DNA of 64,000 nt from Maniola hyperantus. Its lineage: Eukaryota > Arthropoda > Insecta > Lepidoptera > Nymphalidae. The stretch covers positions 7,529,439-7,593,438 of the forward strand of contig NC_048561.1 of NCBI RefSeq assembly GCF_902806685.2, given 5' to 3'. A program made the translations under genes and the position numbers. Positions 18,907 through 28,486 of this stretch are shown one piece after another. Positions within the stretch are counted from its first letter, which is position 1, and each line of letters opens with the position of its first letter. The notes beneath the pieces are model-generated. The model had not been told where the DNA came from. It searched no databases and was given only the letters and a program-made list of their open reading frames with translations.

Positions 18907-19431
18907 ATTTTTATAATTTTTTATAGTGTTTCACCTACACTTGAAGGAAATTTCTAAATAATTTTAAATACACATCAAAAATTGCGAACCGGCAGGAATC
19001 GAACCCGCGTCTCCTGGGATCGCGCCCGACGCTCTAACCACTAAGCTACAGCCCGCTTACTGCCAGTGACGAAATTTGTGATGTGTACATGCTCACTCAG
19101 TACTGAAGCGACTGTTTCTGCCATCTAGTAGCGACATCTTTTTGCAGTTATCGAAACTACTTTCAAAGGCTCATATTACAATGCAGCTCTTTGAACGAGA
19201 GATGCTTTTTACTATATTTTTATAATTTTTTATAGTGTTTCACCTACACTTGAAGGAAATTTCTAAATAATTTTAACGCTTCAGTACTGAGTGAGCATGT
19301 ACACATCACAAATTTCGTCACTGGCAGTAAGCGGGCTGTAGCTTAGTGGTTAGAGCGTCGGGCGCGATCCCAGGAGACGCGGGTTCGATTCCTGCCGGTT
19401 CGCAATTTTTGATGTGTATTTAAAATTATTT
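18907..19431. mobile_element. Fold-back element with two inverted tRNA-like heads
   Basis: 18956-19110 and 19277-19431 are inverted repeats of 155 bp that I find identical by eye. Each contains GGGCTGTAGCTTAGTGGTTAGAG-type A-box sequence and GGGTTCGATTCCTGCCGG-type B-box sequence, so each is a tRNA-derived promoter unit, and the two point outwards from the centre. A 60-bp direct repeat (TATAGTGTTTCACCTACACT) lies at 18907-18967 and 19215-19276. The T-arm stem GCGGG/CCTGC pairs, but the anticodon arm does not, so these are SINE heads rather than tRNA genes. Confidence 0.75.
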
Positions 19432-19496
19432 AACAACATAGCATACCTAGTGCTAGCTGCAGACTGCGTTCATTAGTCAGGCCGCAGGTGGTCTAG

Positions 19497-19565
19497 GCAG
19501 GAGGCAGGAGGCAGGAGGCAGGAGGCAGGAGGCAGGAGGCAGGAGGCAGGAGGCTGGAGGCTGGA
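19497..19565. repeat. 7-bp tandem repeat (GGCAGGA)n
   Basis: About nine units of GGCAGGA, the last ones changed to GGCTGGA. Confidence 0.95.
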
Positions 19566-19688
19566 GTGTGGACGCGTCTAATTAGTTACACTGTACCGGT
19601 TGTGCGTTAGATCGAGTGTTAGTGTTAATCACTAACAGCTTGCGAGCCTAACATTAGCTATTATTGCCACCCACAGACAATTCAACTC

Positions 19689-19815
19689 TAGAATAGAATA
19701 GAATAGAATAGAATAAATTTTATTGCATTAACTGTGTAGGTACATTAGGTGTTATACTTGTTATAAAGTTCTAACAGTTTGCCACTTTGTGGCGTGCAAT
19801 ACTGGTTACATACAA
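19689..19815 (-). mobile_element. LINE 3' end with (TATTC)n tail
   Basis: GAATAGAATAGAATAGAATA then AATTTTATTGCATTAACTG and CCACTTTGTGGCGTGCAATAC. In minus orientation this is a 3' UTR ending in a pentanucleotide simple repeat, typical of RTE-like or CR1-like LINEs. Confidence 0.6.
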
Positions 19816-19966
19816 TATTTTTTTAAATATTACAATTTTTAACTATTTTGTTTACTAAACTAAAAAACACTACCTAGGTACTTACATACTATACTTACAT
19901 CAATAATTTTCATAAAAATACTCATTAACATTATAAAAGGCCTTACTAATTAACCAATTTCTTAAT

Positions 19967-20070
19967 TAGAGTACGCATATACAAGGTTTTGCATGAAACA
20001 AAATCGTAAAATGTTGGCGGGGGACAGGGACAGGGGAGAATGCTTTGTTGTGATTAGTGGACTCTAAAGT
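19967..20070. repeat. Inverted partner of 18631-18728
   Basis: AGAGTACGCATATACAAGG ... GTGGACTCTAAAGTC, reverse complement of the left arm with an extra GGGACA in the GGGGGACAGGGACAGGGG stretch. Confidence 0.75.
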
Positions 20071-20249
20071 CACGTAATCAAGGCAATGTGCGGAATGAGG
20101 GTACCGACTGTTATGCTAAGCAAGTGCCTAAGCTTGGCGAGCGTGGTGTTCGGCTGTTAGGCGTCTATCGCGATAGAGCATGGTGGTCTGTGTTGCCACC
20201 ATGCAATTATAATAGCTATAGAAGTACTAAGTGTAGGGGTTCCAGCGGT

Positions 20250-20438
20250 GATTCGCTAACTCAGTGTCTAACATTGAATGATAGTCACCGAGCTCATTTG
20301 ACATTAGTTGGTTTTACATTGCTGCTTCACTGAGAGATATCAAAATAATTTTTCGTAGAAAACCTTCAATGGATCAAAAATAAATGTCAAATCAGTTCGA
20401 TCGCTATCATCCAGTGTTAGACACTGAGTTAGCGAATC
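20250..20438. mobile_element. MITE with 24-bp perfect terminal inverted repeats, 189 bp
   Basis: GATTCGCTAACTCAGTGTCT at the left is exactly inverted as AGACACTGAGTTAGCGAATC at the right. The centre has GCTGCTTCACTGAGAGATAT. A reversed internal fragment lies at 21128-21226. Confidence 0.85.
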
Positions 20439-20466
20439 AGTAGACAGGGCACACTCCTAGCTTTCC

Positions 20467-20830
20467 AGTACCCGTAGTACAAGATTTTACGTCTCACCAA
20501 ACGAAACCAAATTCGAGAGTCGAAATACTTCCGCGTTACAGTAAAATGGACCTAAACAGCCTTGAATTGAAGTCAAATATTCAATGCCACTGATTTTAAT
20601 TTCGCAATGTTTCCGCTTGGAGCGCTGGCTGTAGAAGTGTAGACAAACTTGAGCTTTAAAACAAGGCGTTTAAGATGCAGTGGATCTTAAATTAAATTTA
20701 GCGAAATTAAAATCAGTGGCATTGAATATTTGACTTCAATTCAAGGTTGTTTAGGTCCATTTTACTGTAACGCGGAAGTATTTCGACTCTCGAATTTGGT
20801 TTGGTTTGGTGAGACGTAAAATCTTGTACT
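20467..20830. mobile_element. MITE (CTGTACCCG family), copy 2, rearranged into a longer snap-back
   Basis: It has the same outer ends as copies 1 and 3, but the left half carries CAAATATTCAATGCCACTG followed by the centre in reverse, and the right half repeats AAATCAGTGGCATTGAATA. The result is an almost full-length hairpin of about 130-bp arms, unlike the ~290-bp standard form. Confidence 0.8.
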
Positions 20831-20850
20831 GCCTATGTAGGTACGTACGT

Positions 20851-21082
20851 TTTAACTCTTAACCAATCAAATATCACTTGCCTTAACGGTGAAGGAAACC
20901 ATTGTGTGGAAACCTGCATACCTGAGAGTTCTCCATAATGTTCTCAAAAGTCAATAAATCTGCCATTTACACTTGGCTAGAGTGGTAGACTATAGCCAAA
21001 CCCTATCTACTCATTCTAAGAACAGACAAGTGCTCAGTAGTGAGCCGGCGACAGGTTGAGATGATGATGATGATGATGATGA
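20851..21082 (+). mobile_element. tRNA-derived SINE (Metulj/HaSE-like), body and (GAT)n tail
   Basis: AATATCACTTGCCTTAACGG, ACCTGCATACCTGAGAGTTC, TAGTGAGCCGGCGACAGG and a GATGATGAT tail. The tRNA-like head is missing. Confidence 0.8.
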
Positions 21083-21127
21083 ACCACAAATTCCGTGCGA
21101 AGGGGATCTTCCCGCAGAGATCCACAG

Positions 21128-21226
21128 TAACCATTTGACATAATTATTTTTAGTCCATTGAAGGTTTGCCATGAAATATGACTTTTATATCACTCAGTGA
21201 AGCAGCAATGTAGAACAACCAACGTG
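21128..21226 (-). mobile_element. Internal fragment of the 24-bp-TIR MITE
   Basis: TCCATTGAAGGTTTGCCATG ... CAGTGAAGCAGCAATGTAG is the reverse complement of the interior of 20250-20438. Both termini are gone. Confidence 0.65.
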
Positions 21227-21320
21227 AAGGTCAGCGCGGTTGGAAAGAGTCAAAATTTTCCCAATATCATAAAACGATAATCAAGACGCGCCTGCGATAG
21301 ATATTAATGTGTATTCTAAT

Positions 21321-21353
21321 TCCGTCCGTCCGTCCGTCCGTCCGTCCGTCCGT
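21321..21353. repeat. (GTCC)n microsatellite, about 8 units
   Basis: A perfect TCCG tetranucleotide run, probably a relic of a GTCY MITE. Confidence 0.95.
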
Positions 21354-21512
21354 TCAATCTGTTCCGCTCGTCACTGCCGGCTGATTTATGGTCTACGGCG
21401 TAGGGCTGCCACAATTAATATTGAGATACAAACCCGAGCGACGTCCGAATTCCGAGGTATATATTATGTATAAGATGCTCCGTAATATCAGAAGTCGTAG
21501 AAATCCATACTA

Positions 21513-21612
21513 TCCATACTAATATTATAAATGCCAAAGTGTGTCTGTCTATCTGTCTGCTAGCCTTTCACGGCCATTCAACCGATTTTGACGAAATTTG
21601 GTGCAGAGATTT
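21513..21612 (+). mobile_element. Helitron 5' end
   Basis: It starts TCCATACTAATATTATAAAT, the usual 5' TC start of the GCGAAAGTGTGT subfamily, and breaks off after TTTGGTGCAGAGATT. Confidence 0.85.
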
Positions 21613-21871
21613 ATGACGTCCACCTCCTATTCGGGAAATCGAAGAGGAAATTCGATTCGGAGCACGCAACTCTAACTTGTCGAAGTTGTATTGATTAAAC
21701 ATCACTCGCTTTAACGGTGAAGAAAAACATCGTGAGGAAACCTGCATGCCTGAGAGTTCTCCATAATGTTCGCAAAGCAGTGTGAAGTCTGTCAATCCGC
21801 GGAGTCTAAGTCCTCTCTCTGAGAGAAGACCCGTGCTCTGTAGTGGGCCGGTGACAGATTGATGACGATGA
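21613..21871 (+). mobile_element. tRNA-derived SINE (Metulj/HaSE-like), missing its A box
   Basis: It starts at GACGTCCACCTCCTATTCGG and continues GCACGCAACTCTAACTTG, ACATCGTGAGGAAACCTGC and GTAGTGGGCCGGTGACAG. The B-box region is replaced by GAAATTCGATTCGG. It is joined directly to the Helitron 5' end. Confidence 0.8.
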
Positions 21872-22089
21872 GCTTTGCAGCGTGTGGCAGCCCTAGGGCC
21901 GCTGCGTCAGTAACACGCGGCGATTGAATTGGTTTACGCAATGCGTGCATTTACTGTACTGGCAATACTTCCCATATTATAATATTTATTAGTAGGTATT
22001 GTATCACGATTGATGGTTTTACCATTTCACCTGACATTATATAAGTTGGCTGTACAATACAACTGGGAGTGACACACCTACTGAGTGGA

Positions 22090-22330
22090 GGGAAACCTCA
22101 AAAGAAAAAAAGGACTTTGTCGTTTGTCGGTCTGCCAAGAAACCTGTACTTGCCGTCGGTCAGAATCATGAAATTTGGCAGCTAGGTAGGTCTTATAGCA
22201 CGGGGGGGGGGGGGGGGGGGGAGATTCAGAAAGCCGTGAATTTATGGTTACATCACGAAAAAAAAATTAAAATTGAAATCATGAACTTTCAAAGCAAGAT
22301 TACTGCCATAAGTGGGGTATCATAATATTT
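22090..22330 (-). mobile_element. GTCY MITE fragment with a 20-G run
   Basis: TTGTCGGTCTGCCAAGAAAC, ATCATGAAATTTGGCAGC and AAGTGGGGTATCATAATA match the family. A run of 20 G (22202-22221) replaces the usual TGAAATTCGGGAAA segment. Confidence 0.8.
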
Positions 22331-22439
22331 AAGCATTTTACCTGTATCTACCTACATTCCAAAATGCTTTCAAGCTGTAGGCTTTACAAGCTATCGACGC
22401 GAAGTGTTCAACCTCTTGAGATAGTCGATGGTCTGAGTG

Positions 22440-22470
22440 ACTGCAGACTGCAGACTGCAGACTGCAGACT
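22440..22470. repeat. 7-bp tandem repeat (CTGCAGA)n, 4 units
   Basis: CTGCAGACTGCAGACTGCAG and onward, perfect. Confidence 0.9.
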
Positions 22471-22667
22471 ACACGACACAATGCCTGCACTATGAACCTA
22501 TTCTCAGGTCTAAGCTCAGCATCGCTCTCAAGTGCACTCTGCAGATGAAAGAGGTTCAAGTCAAGCTGTGCTATAAATAGGTACCTCTTAGTTCAGCACA
22601 CCACCTGAGAGCCTACCTACCTACAGAGTACAGACGACTGACGATCTCACTGATATAATATATAGTA

Positions 22668-22830
22668 GAATGTGGTCTTATTCTTACAAGTAGGAGGACA
22701 TGGGATCGATTCCCGGCAAGAGTAATTTGAGAATTTAAAATCTATACTTCTATTGAACTCGAGGACCCAACTCCTCAACCCTGATGCTGTAAGGAATTGC
22801 ATTTCTAAATCGTAATTATTTGAAAACTGG
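22668..22830. repeat. SINE-like B-box fragment and unnamed repeat
   Basis: GGGATCGATTCCCGGCAAG (about 22698-22716) resembles a B box. CCAACTCCTCAACCCTGATG (22768 onward) is the reverse of the 5818-5995 repeat. 22471-22667 and 22831-23276 hold nothing I can name beyond a GATGATGATGG trace near 22932. Confidence 0.4.
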
Positions 22831-23276
22831 CATAAGTCACTTGCTAAAATCAAGCACTGCCTAAAAGCTGCATAAACCTATTCACCTATACAGTCATAGC
22901 TCACCTACATAGTGTTAGACCGGCGGAGTTAATGATGATGATGGTGAATGTTGTAAAAATAAAATAACTACAACAGCGTAAACTTCAGGCGTTAAAGAAA
23001 TGGATCCCATAAATCCGGCCAAAGAACCTCTTCAAAATTCCTTCGCATCGTAAAACATAAACAAATTCATCGGAATTTATATAATGTAGATCGCAGCACG
23101 CATACAGACCGACATGTACAAATAAACGGCGCTTTATTACACACCAGCACCACGTACCTACACCACACATCAATGAGCGTATTTTTAGTATAGAGATTCA
23201 TCTTGATCTTTTCCATTGACGTCACATCTTGTGTCCTTTTCTGTCTTATTAGCTTTTTACTACAATATTATTGAAT

Positions 23277-23486
23277 ACTAGCTTATGGTCGCGTCTTCGT
23301 CTGCGTGGACTGCATAAATTTCAAACCCCTATTTCACTCATTTTCAAAAATCCTTTCTTAGCGGATGTCTACGTATAATAGCTATCTGCATTCTGAATGC
23401 CAAACAGCCCGATCCGTCAAATAGTTCAAGCTGTGCGTCGATAGACCAGTCAGTCAGTCACCTTTGCCTTTTAGTTAGATTTAGAT
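23277..23486 (-). mobile_element. Helitron, Lep1-like, complete but decayed
   Basis: CTAG (23278-23281), GTCTTCGTCTGCGTGGACTG, TTAGCGGATGTCTACG and CAGTCACCTTTGCCTTTTAG ... AGAT. A short internal deletion has removed CCCCTTAGGGG. Confidence 0.85.
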
Positions 23487-23578
23487 AGTAAGTAAGGATT
23501 ATTAATATTTTTTTTTACATATTTTAAAACTTTAAACTTGTTGACAGACATCTGCAATAGGTCTCACCTGAGAGCTAT

Positions 23579-23849
23579 TTTACTGGACAACACGAATACG
23601 CAAAACTTAAAACTTTTGAAACTAGCTCTATAATATCGTCAAAAATAGTTCCAAAATTATAATGAAAACTAGCTTATGCTCGCTACTTCGTCCGCGTGGA
23701 CTACACAAGCTTCAAACCCCTTTTTTACTCCTCTAAGGGTTGAATTTTCAAAAATTTACTGGATAGCACGAATTCGCATAATTTTAAACTTTTGAAGAAA
23801 CTATTTCTATAATTTCATTCAAAAATAGTTTCAAAATTTGATATGAAAA
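23579..23849. repeat. Imperfect ~90-bp direct repeat flanking a Helitron 3' fragment
   Basis: TTTACTGGACAACACGAATACG (23579 onward) and TTTACTGGATAGCACGAATTCG (23755 onward) start two copies of an AT-rich segment. Between them lies a Helitron 3' end (CTAG at 23669-23672, GCTACTTCGTCCGCGTGG). Confidence 0.65.
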
Positions 23850-24093
23850 TAACTGCAGGCCATAAATCGCCGCTACAATTTGACAGGGCACAGGGCAGAT
23901 GCAACATGGCGGCCGGAACCGGAAATAACCGGAATTTTATCGCCATCTTGATACGAGAGCGGTCCTCCGTGCTCCGACCTCTTGAAGTGCACTCGAGAGT
24001 TACAACAGAGCTTACTAGTTGAGAGGGATGACGGAAAAAGACACGTTCAAAATAGACAATACAATATTGGGGTCGGCATTTTTTATTTAATTT

Positions 24094-24281
24094 ACTAGCT
24101 GATGCCCACGACTTCGTCTGCCTGAATATAGATTTTCATCAATTCTGTGGAAACTCTTTGATTTTCGGGATAAAAAGTAGCCTACGTCAATCTCCAGGTC
24201 TTTAACTATATGCAAAAAACAAGTCGATCCGTTGCTCCGTTGCGAGGTGATTGAAGGACAAACCAACAAACAATAGAATGT
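24094..24281 (-). mobile_element. Helitron, GATTGAAGGACAAACC subfamily
   Basis: CTAG (24095-24098), GCCCACGACTTCGTCTGCC, CTTTGATTTTCGGGATAAA and GGTGATTGAAGGACAAACC. 23850-24093 and 24282-24495 hold no recognised element. Confidence 0.85.
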
Positions 24282-24495
24282 CAGCTGAACATGCATAAGG
24301 TAAGTAGGGCGTCGTAGCCACTAGTTGCTAAAACTTGGTAGAGACCCCACTTGTACATTCAAAAATCAAAACCACTTGAAGTAAAAGTTTATTCGAACAA
24401 AACATATTTTTATTTCAAAAACGGAATGAAAAATAATCAATACACTTTTGCACTTTTTAATTGTCAAATTGTAATTAAGTATAGTTAACTAAAAC

Positions 24496-24560
24496 TATGA
24501 GGGTTCCAAACGCACCCTGCGCTTGGAACCCTCGTAGCTTTGGGTCTGAGAAGAAGCCAT
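24496..24560 (-). mobile_element. LINE 3'-end-like fragment, partly duplicated as a hairpin
   Basis: CTATGAGGGTTCCAAACGC and GCGCTTGGAACCCTCGTAG are near-inverse, followed by GGGTCTGAGAAGAAGCC. The second half matches 2231-2306 and 49357-49480. Confidence 0.55.
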
Positions 24561-24678
24561 CAATTTAAAAATATTCATACGCAAGTTATGTGGTATTTAT
24601 TTCTTTTGCGAAAGCTGTATATGGGTCAGAGGAAAACGCATCAAAGTTCGTTCAGAAGTTTTTAATGGCGGCGGAAAA

Positions 24679-24718
24679 TTTGTGTCTTCCGCACTGATCG
24701 CAGTGCGGAAGACACAAA
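24679..24718. repeat. Perfect 18-bp hairpin, 4-base loop
   Basis: TTTGTGTCTTCCGCACTG, ATCG, CAGTGCGGAAGACACAAA. It is not followed by a T run. The flanks are not a recognised MITE. Confidence 0.85.
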
Positions 24719-25587
24719 GTGGAGCTGTATACAATACGTACCTACGCTGATTGACAGGGGACATTTAGCTCCATCCGATCTTTTATCTCAGGGCCAGTTG
24801 CACTCAATTTTTATTTAGTGCAACTGTGTTTAACACTAGTGTGGACTCGGACTCGGACTTTCAAATTAATTTAACAATTAATTTTAAATTATTTTATTGT
24901 AATATTTTCATTAAAAAAATATTGCACATAAAATAAAATATCTTGTACGATGGAACCCTTCGTGTGCAAGTCCGTCTTGCTCTTGATCGGTCTTTTTGCC
25001 ACTACCTACCACACGCCGAGTATTTGCTAGTTTGAAATAAACATATTATAGGACATACTTTAATCGATTTTAAGAAGGAATTTATAAATAAATAATGTTC
25101 AAAACATGTTTTTTTAAGTTTCTTGTATTTGCTAGATTTAAAACTTTTTGATTTTTAGACTTAGTCAAAAGCAACATAAATGTCTGCTCATAAATGTACA
25201 AAACTTTTCAGTACTGACTCACTAAAACTTGCTAACATTGGTAGAGTCTAGCTGAAATAATGTACCTTTTCTGTTTTCTACGTTTTTCCACGATTTTCCT
25301 CTAGAACCTGCACACGTCTGCTATTACTTAGACACGGTTCCAACTAATCACGGCTAGTATACCTTTGTCTACGACCTACTTGTTAGTTTGGGAGTAATCT
25401 TGCCTTTTGTCTACCTTTGTCAGCCTTTTGCTACCTTTTGTACTTCTGGAAACAACGCCCATGTATCAGGTGTGTATGTTTTTGCAATTCTATGAGAGAT
25501 TTCAATGAAAAACATGACTTTTCTTTGGAAAAACTAAAACTAGAAATTTGCATTTGCGTATGTACAATTGTACATCATACAATGATG
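24719..25587. other. No gene seen; AT-rich DNA with one GTCY-related scrap
   Basis: Only TGGAACCCTTCGTGTGCAAG then GTCCGTCTTGCTCTTG (about 24950-24990) resembles the terminus of the MITE at 3561. The rest has no long frame and no repeat I recognise. Confidence 0.45.
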
Positions 25588-25825
25588 ATTGAGTAGCCCA
25601 ATTGTTAAGAGTCCGGCTTCCATTCGGGATGTCTGAGGTTCGATCCCGGATATTACGAAGTTATGTACGAGTGAATAACATATTATACAAAACATCGTGA
25701 GGAAACCTGCATGCCGGAGAGTTCTCCATAATGTTCTCGGCGGTGTGTGAATTCTGCCAATCGGTAATCGGTCAGTGTGGGCTACGGCCGAATCCTTCCC
25801 ATTCTGAGAGAAGAGCGGTGCTAGG
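25588..25825 (+). mobile_element. tRNA-derived SINE (Metulj/HaSE-like), nearly complete
   Basis: A-box side GAGTAGCCCAATTGTTAAG, B box GGTTCGATCCC (25637-25647), then CATCGTGAGGAAACCTGC and TTCTCCATAATGTTCTCGG. The tail is truncated. 25826-26273 holds no recognised element. Confidence 0.8.
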
Positions 25826-26273
25826 AAAATCTAGGTTACACTTTTCCTAGCGCAAAAATTAGTTAAAAAGTACTTACTATATAGTTTTTGGAAAAATTGT
25901 TTGTGACCATCAAAGTTTTCAGTAACAAGCTACTCCTTAATGTTGTAACACGCACTTGACTAATTTTATATGTATTTCCCAAACTACTGTGGACTATAGT
26001 CATCGTGTAAGGGTTTGCTGATTAAAGGTCAGCCAGGTCATGTCGCGCCAATTAATTGACCCCGCGACCCGACGAGGGTCCCCCCTCCGACACGAGATTG
26101 GGTGCTGACTGCTGAGGGGACCGAAACTGATTGCGTCTTGTAAGGTCTGGTATGTTTACACCAACTTTCAAAAATAGAGGAGATTCTCAATTTAGTTTGT
26201 ACTTACATTTTTTTTATACGTAGGTAACTATTCAATTCATTATTGCATTTATAAAAGGAGGAGCTTAGCAATT

Positions 26274-26451
26274 TGAGCCTCAATAGCTCAACTGGTAAAG
26301 GAGTGGACTGAAAACCCAAAGGTCGACGGTTCAAACCCCGCCCGTTGCACTATTGTCGTACCTACTCCTAGCACAAGCTTGACGCTTAGTTGGAGAGGAA
26401 AGGGGAATATTAGTCATTTAAAATGGCTAATATTCTTTAAAAAAAAAAAAA
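26274..26451 (+). mobile_element. tRNA-derived SINE, second family, complete
   Basis: A box TAGCTCAACTGGTAAAGG, B box GGTTCAAACCCC (26328-26339), body GTTGGAGAGGAAAGGGGAAT and a 12-A tail. It is the best preserved of the three copies in the window. Confidence 0.9.
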
Positions 26452-26605
26452 CTATAGTTGATCCCCTTGGAAACTCTTTAATTTTCCGGGATATGAAATG
26501 AAGTGGATAAAAAGTAGTCTATATCACTCTCCAGGTCTTTAACTATAGGTATATATATGTAAAATGTCACGCCGATCCGTTGCTACGTTGCGGTGTGATT
26601 GAAGG
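26452..26605 (-). mobile_element. Helitron fragment, interrupted by the next repeat
   Basis: CTTTAATTTTCCGGGATATG, TCTCCAGGTCTTTAACTATA and GGTGTGATTGAAGGA. The expected CAAACCAACAAAC is replaced by the start of the 26609 repeat. Confidence 0.75.
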
Positions 26606-26608
26606 ATC

Positions 26609-26750
26609 CCAAATAATGAGAAGAGAGAGTATCGGTACTTCTACAGTATTCAGCTTTCACTATGAAAGGCTTTTGTTTTAAACCGTTTCCATTAAAACCT
26701 CATCTAAAGTACTAAATTGTCGAACATTTTTTACCGACTCTATTATTTTT
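26609..26750. mobile_element. Unnamed ~140-bp repeat, copy 1
   Basis: AGTATCGGTACTTCTACAGT ... TTTCACTATGAAAGGCTTTT ... TTTTTTACCGACTCTATTAT. A reverse copy lies at 48042-48183 with about 90% identity by eye. The ends AAATAAT/ATTATTT are inverted, so it may be a short MITE. Confidence 0.7.
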
Positions 26751-26777
26751 CAGATCCACTCATCTTTCATTTCCATT

Positions 26778-27335
26778 CATCATCATCATTATCCCCAACC
26801 GGTAGACGTCCACAGCTGGACATAGGTCTCTTGTAGGGACTTCCACACGCCACGGTCTTGGGTCGCCGCCATCCAGCGTCTCCCGCAGACTCGCTTGATG
26901 TCGTCTGTCTACCTAGTGGGGGGTCTTCCAACTCTGCGTTTTCCGGTGCGAGGTCGCCATTCCAGCACCTTGATGGGACCCCAACGTCTATCGGTTGTAC
27001 GAACTATGTGCCCTGCTCATTGCCACTTCAGCTTCGCAACCCGTTGAGCTATATCGGTTACTCTAGTTCTCCTACGGATGTCCTCATTTCCTCATTGATC
27101 ACGTAGAGAAACTCCGCACATAGCTCTCTCCATCGCCCGCTGAGTGACTCTGAGCTTTCTTATGAGGTCCATAGTTAGCGGCCATGTCTCGGATCCATAT
27201 GTCATCACTGGCAACACCACTTCCGTTCCAACACTTTGGTCTTCAAGCACTGAAGAATTTCGGACAAGAAGACATCTCGAAGCCCAGCCGAGTTGGATTC
27301 GACGGCTGAACTCTTTCTCGAAATTGGGTCTATGA
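26778..27335 (-). pseudogene. RTE-like LINE, reverse-transcriptase C-terminal region, degenerate
   Basis: On the minus strand, with stops, it reads RRRTRVTDIAQRVAKLKWQ, AGHIVRTTDRRWGP, KVLEWRPRTGKRRVGRPPTR, TDDIKRVCGRRWMAATQDRG and WKSLQETYVQLWTSTG, followed by a (GAT)n tail (the CATCATCATC at 26778). This is the typical end of RTE-like LINE polymerases in Lepidoptera. In-frame stops after LKWQ and after PPTR mark it as dead. Parallel copies are at 1688, 44335 and 48597. Confidence 0.8.
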
Positions 27336-27368
27336 TAGTCATGAATTTTTAAAAAATCACCTGAACGA

Positions 27369-27592
27369 TTTTTTTTTTTTTTTTTTTTTTAATACAATAA
27401 AACTTAACTAGCCTTATCTAATTACTATATAAATCATGACCGCGTGGAATGGTGCCAAGAATACTGGCTGCATTTCCGCGCTAGACAGCCAGGCTGATCC
27501 GCTGCGCAAAAAATGAGCCAGCCCTTCTGTCACCAGTTGAGGCTATTAATCGCGGTGAAATGTCTCGTAAAAAATTTTTAGCACTAAGACTA
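27369..27592 (-). pseudogene. LINE remnant with the single-unit ancestor of the 36-bp array
   Basis: Read on the minus strand: KNFLRDISPRLIASTGDRRAG, then SFFAQRISLAV, a stop, RGNAASILGTIPRGHD and a 3' UTR with a 22-A tail (the T run 27369-27390). It holds one copy of STGDRRAGSF, where the 12441 copy has about 31. Confidence 0.8.
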
Positions 27593-27704
27593 ATCGTGGA
27601 CCATTTAGCCTGATAATATAAAATCGTAGATCTTCGTAGAGTAGGACCTGTACGGGAAGATCTTGTAGCTTCATGGATACCATCCCAATAAAATCCCTAC
27701 CATT

Positions 27705-27850
27705 CAGTGGCGTGCAGGTCATAGAGGCATAAATGCACAGCTTATCCCAGTTGTAATAGCTCAATGCATATTTTTCATTATGACCTGCCAGTAAATAGGT
27801 TCCTACTTAACTAATGCCTACCCTGGCTTCAAACACTGTGCGCGCCACTG
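27705..27850. mobile_element. hAT-like MITE (CAGTGGCGTGC ends)
   Basis: CAGTGGCGTGCAGGTCATAG at the left and CGCGCCACTG at the right. The interior AATAGCTCAATGCATATTTT is shared with 37099-37453 and 60586-60730. No matching target duplication is visible for this copy. Confidence 0.75.
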
Positions 27851-28195
27851 GGCATTATGTGCTTAATAAGAGGGGTCATAACCCTCAACAATGAGCAATA
27901 CAACGCAGAGAGAGATCTGTACATTAAATCAATAAAACCTTCCGTGCTTGTCGGCGCCCGGAACAAATTAAACTAAAAAAAATAGTTACTCACTATTGTA
28001 TTGTTGCGCGCTAATCCTTTGTACACCACGCACAGACCAACCGACGCATAGACGCGACGTGACTGACTTTTTCTAAAGAATGATTTTAAAAAAAATTGCA
28101 ATTCGGTCCAAAAAAATCGGTGTAGGCACATACCTATATTTAAAAAAAAACAAGCCGAAAAGAGAATCACCTCCTTTTTGGAAGTCGGTTAATAA

Positions 28196-28486
28196 TCTGT
28201 GATAGCGTAGTGGTTACGAGACGTCCGCCTCCTACTCGGAGGTCGGGGGTTCGATCCCGGACACGCACCTCTAACTTTTCGGAGTTATGTGCGTTTTAAG
28301 TATTTAAATACCAGTTGCTTTAACGGTGAAGGAAAATATAGTGAGAAAACCTCCATGATGTTCTCGGCGGTGTGTGAAGTCTGCCAATCCGCACTTGGCT
28401 GCGTGGTAGACTGTGGCCAAAACCCTTCTCACTCTGAGCGGAGACCCGTGCTCTGTAGTGAACCGGCGACGGTTTGATCATGATTA
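28196..28486 (+). mobile_element. tRNA-derived SINE (Metulj/HaSE-like), complete
   Basis: A box TAGCGTAGTGGTTACG, B box GGTTCGATCCC (28248-28258), CACGCACCTCTAACTTTTC, CACTTGGCTGCGTGGTAGAC and GTAGTGAACCGGCGACGG. 27851-28195 holds only a ...GGAAGTCGGTTAA end near 28190. Confidence 0.88.

Noticed and set aside
18960..19110. Functional tRNA gene
   Set aside because: The A and B boxes and the T-arm are present, but the anticodon arm does not pair and the loop lacks the conserved U33. It also occurs as an inverted pair, so a SINE head fits better.
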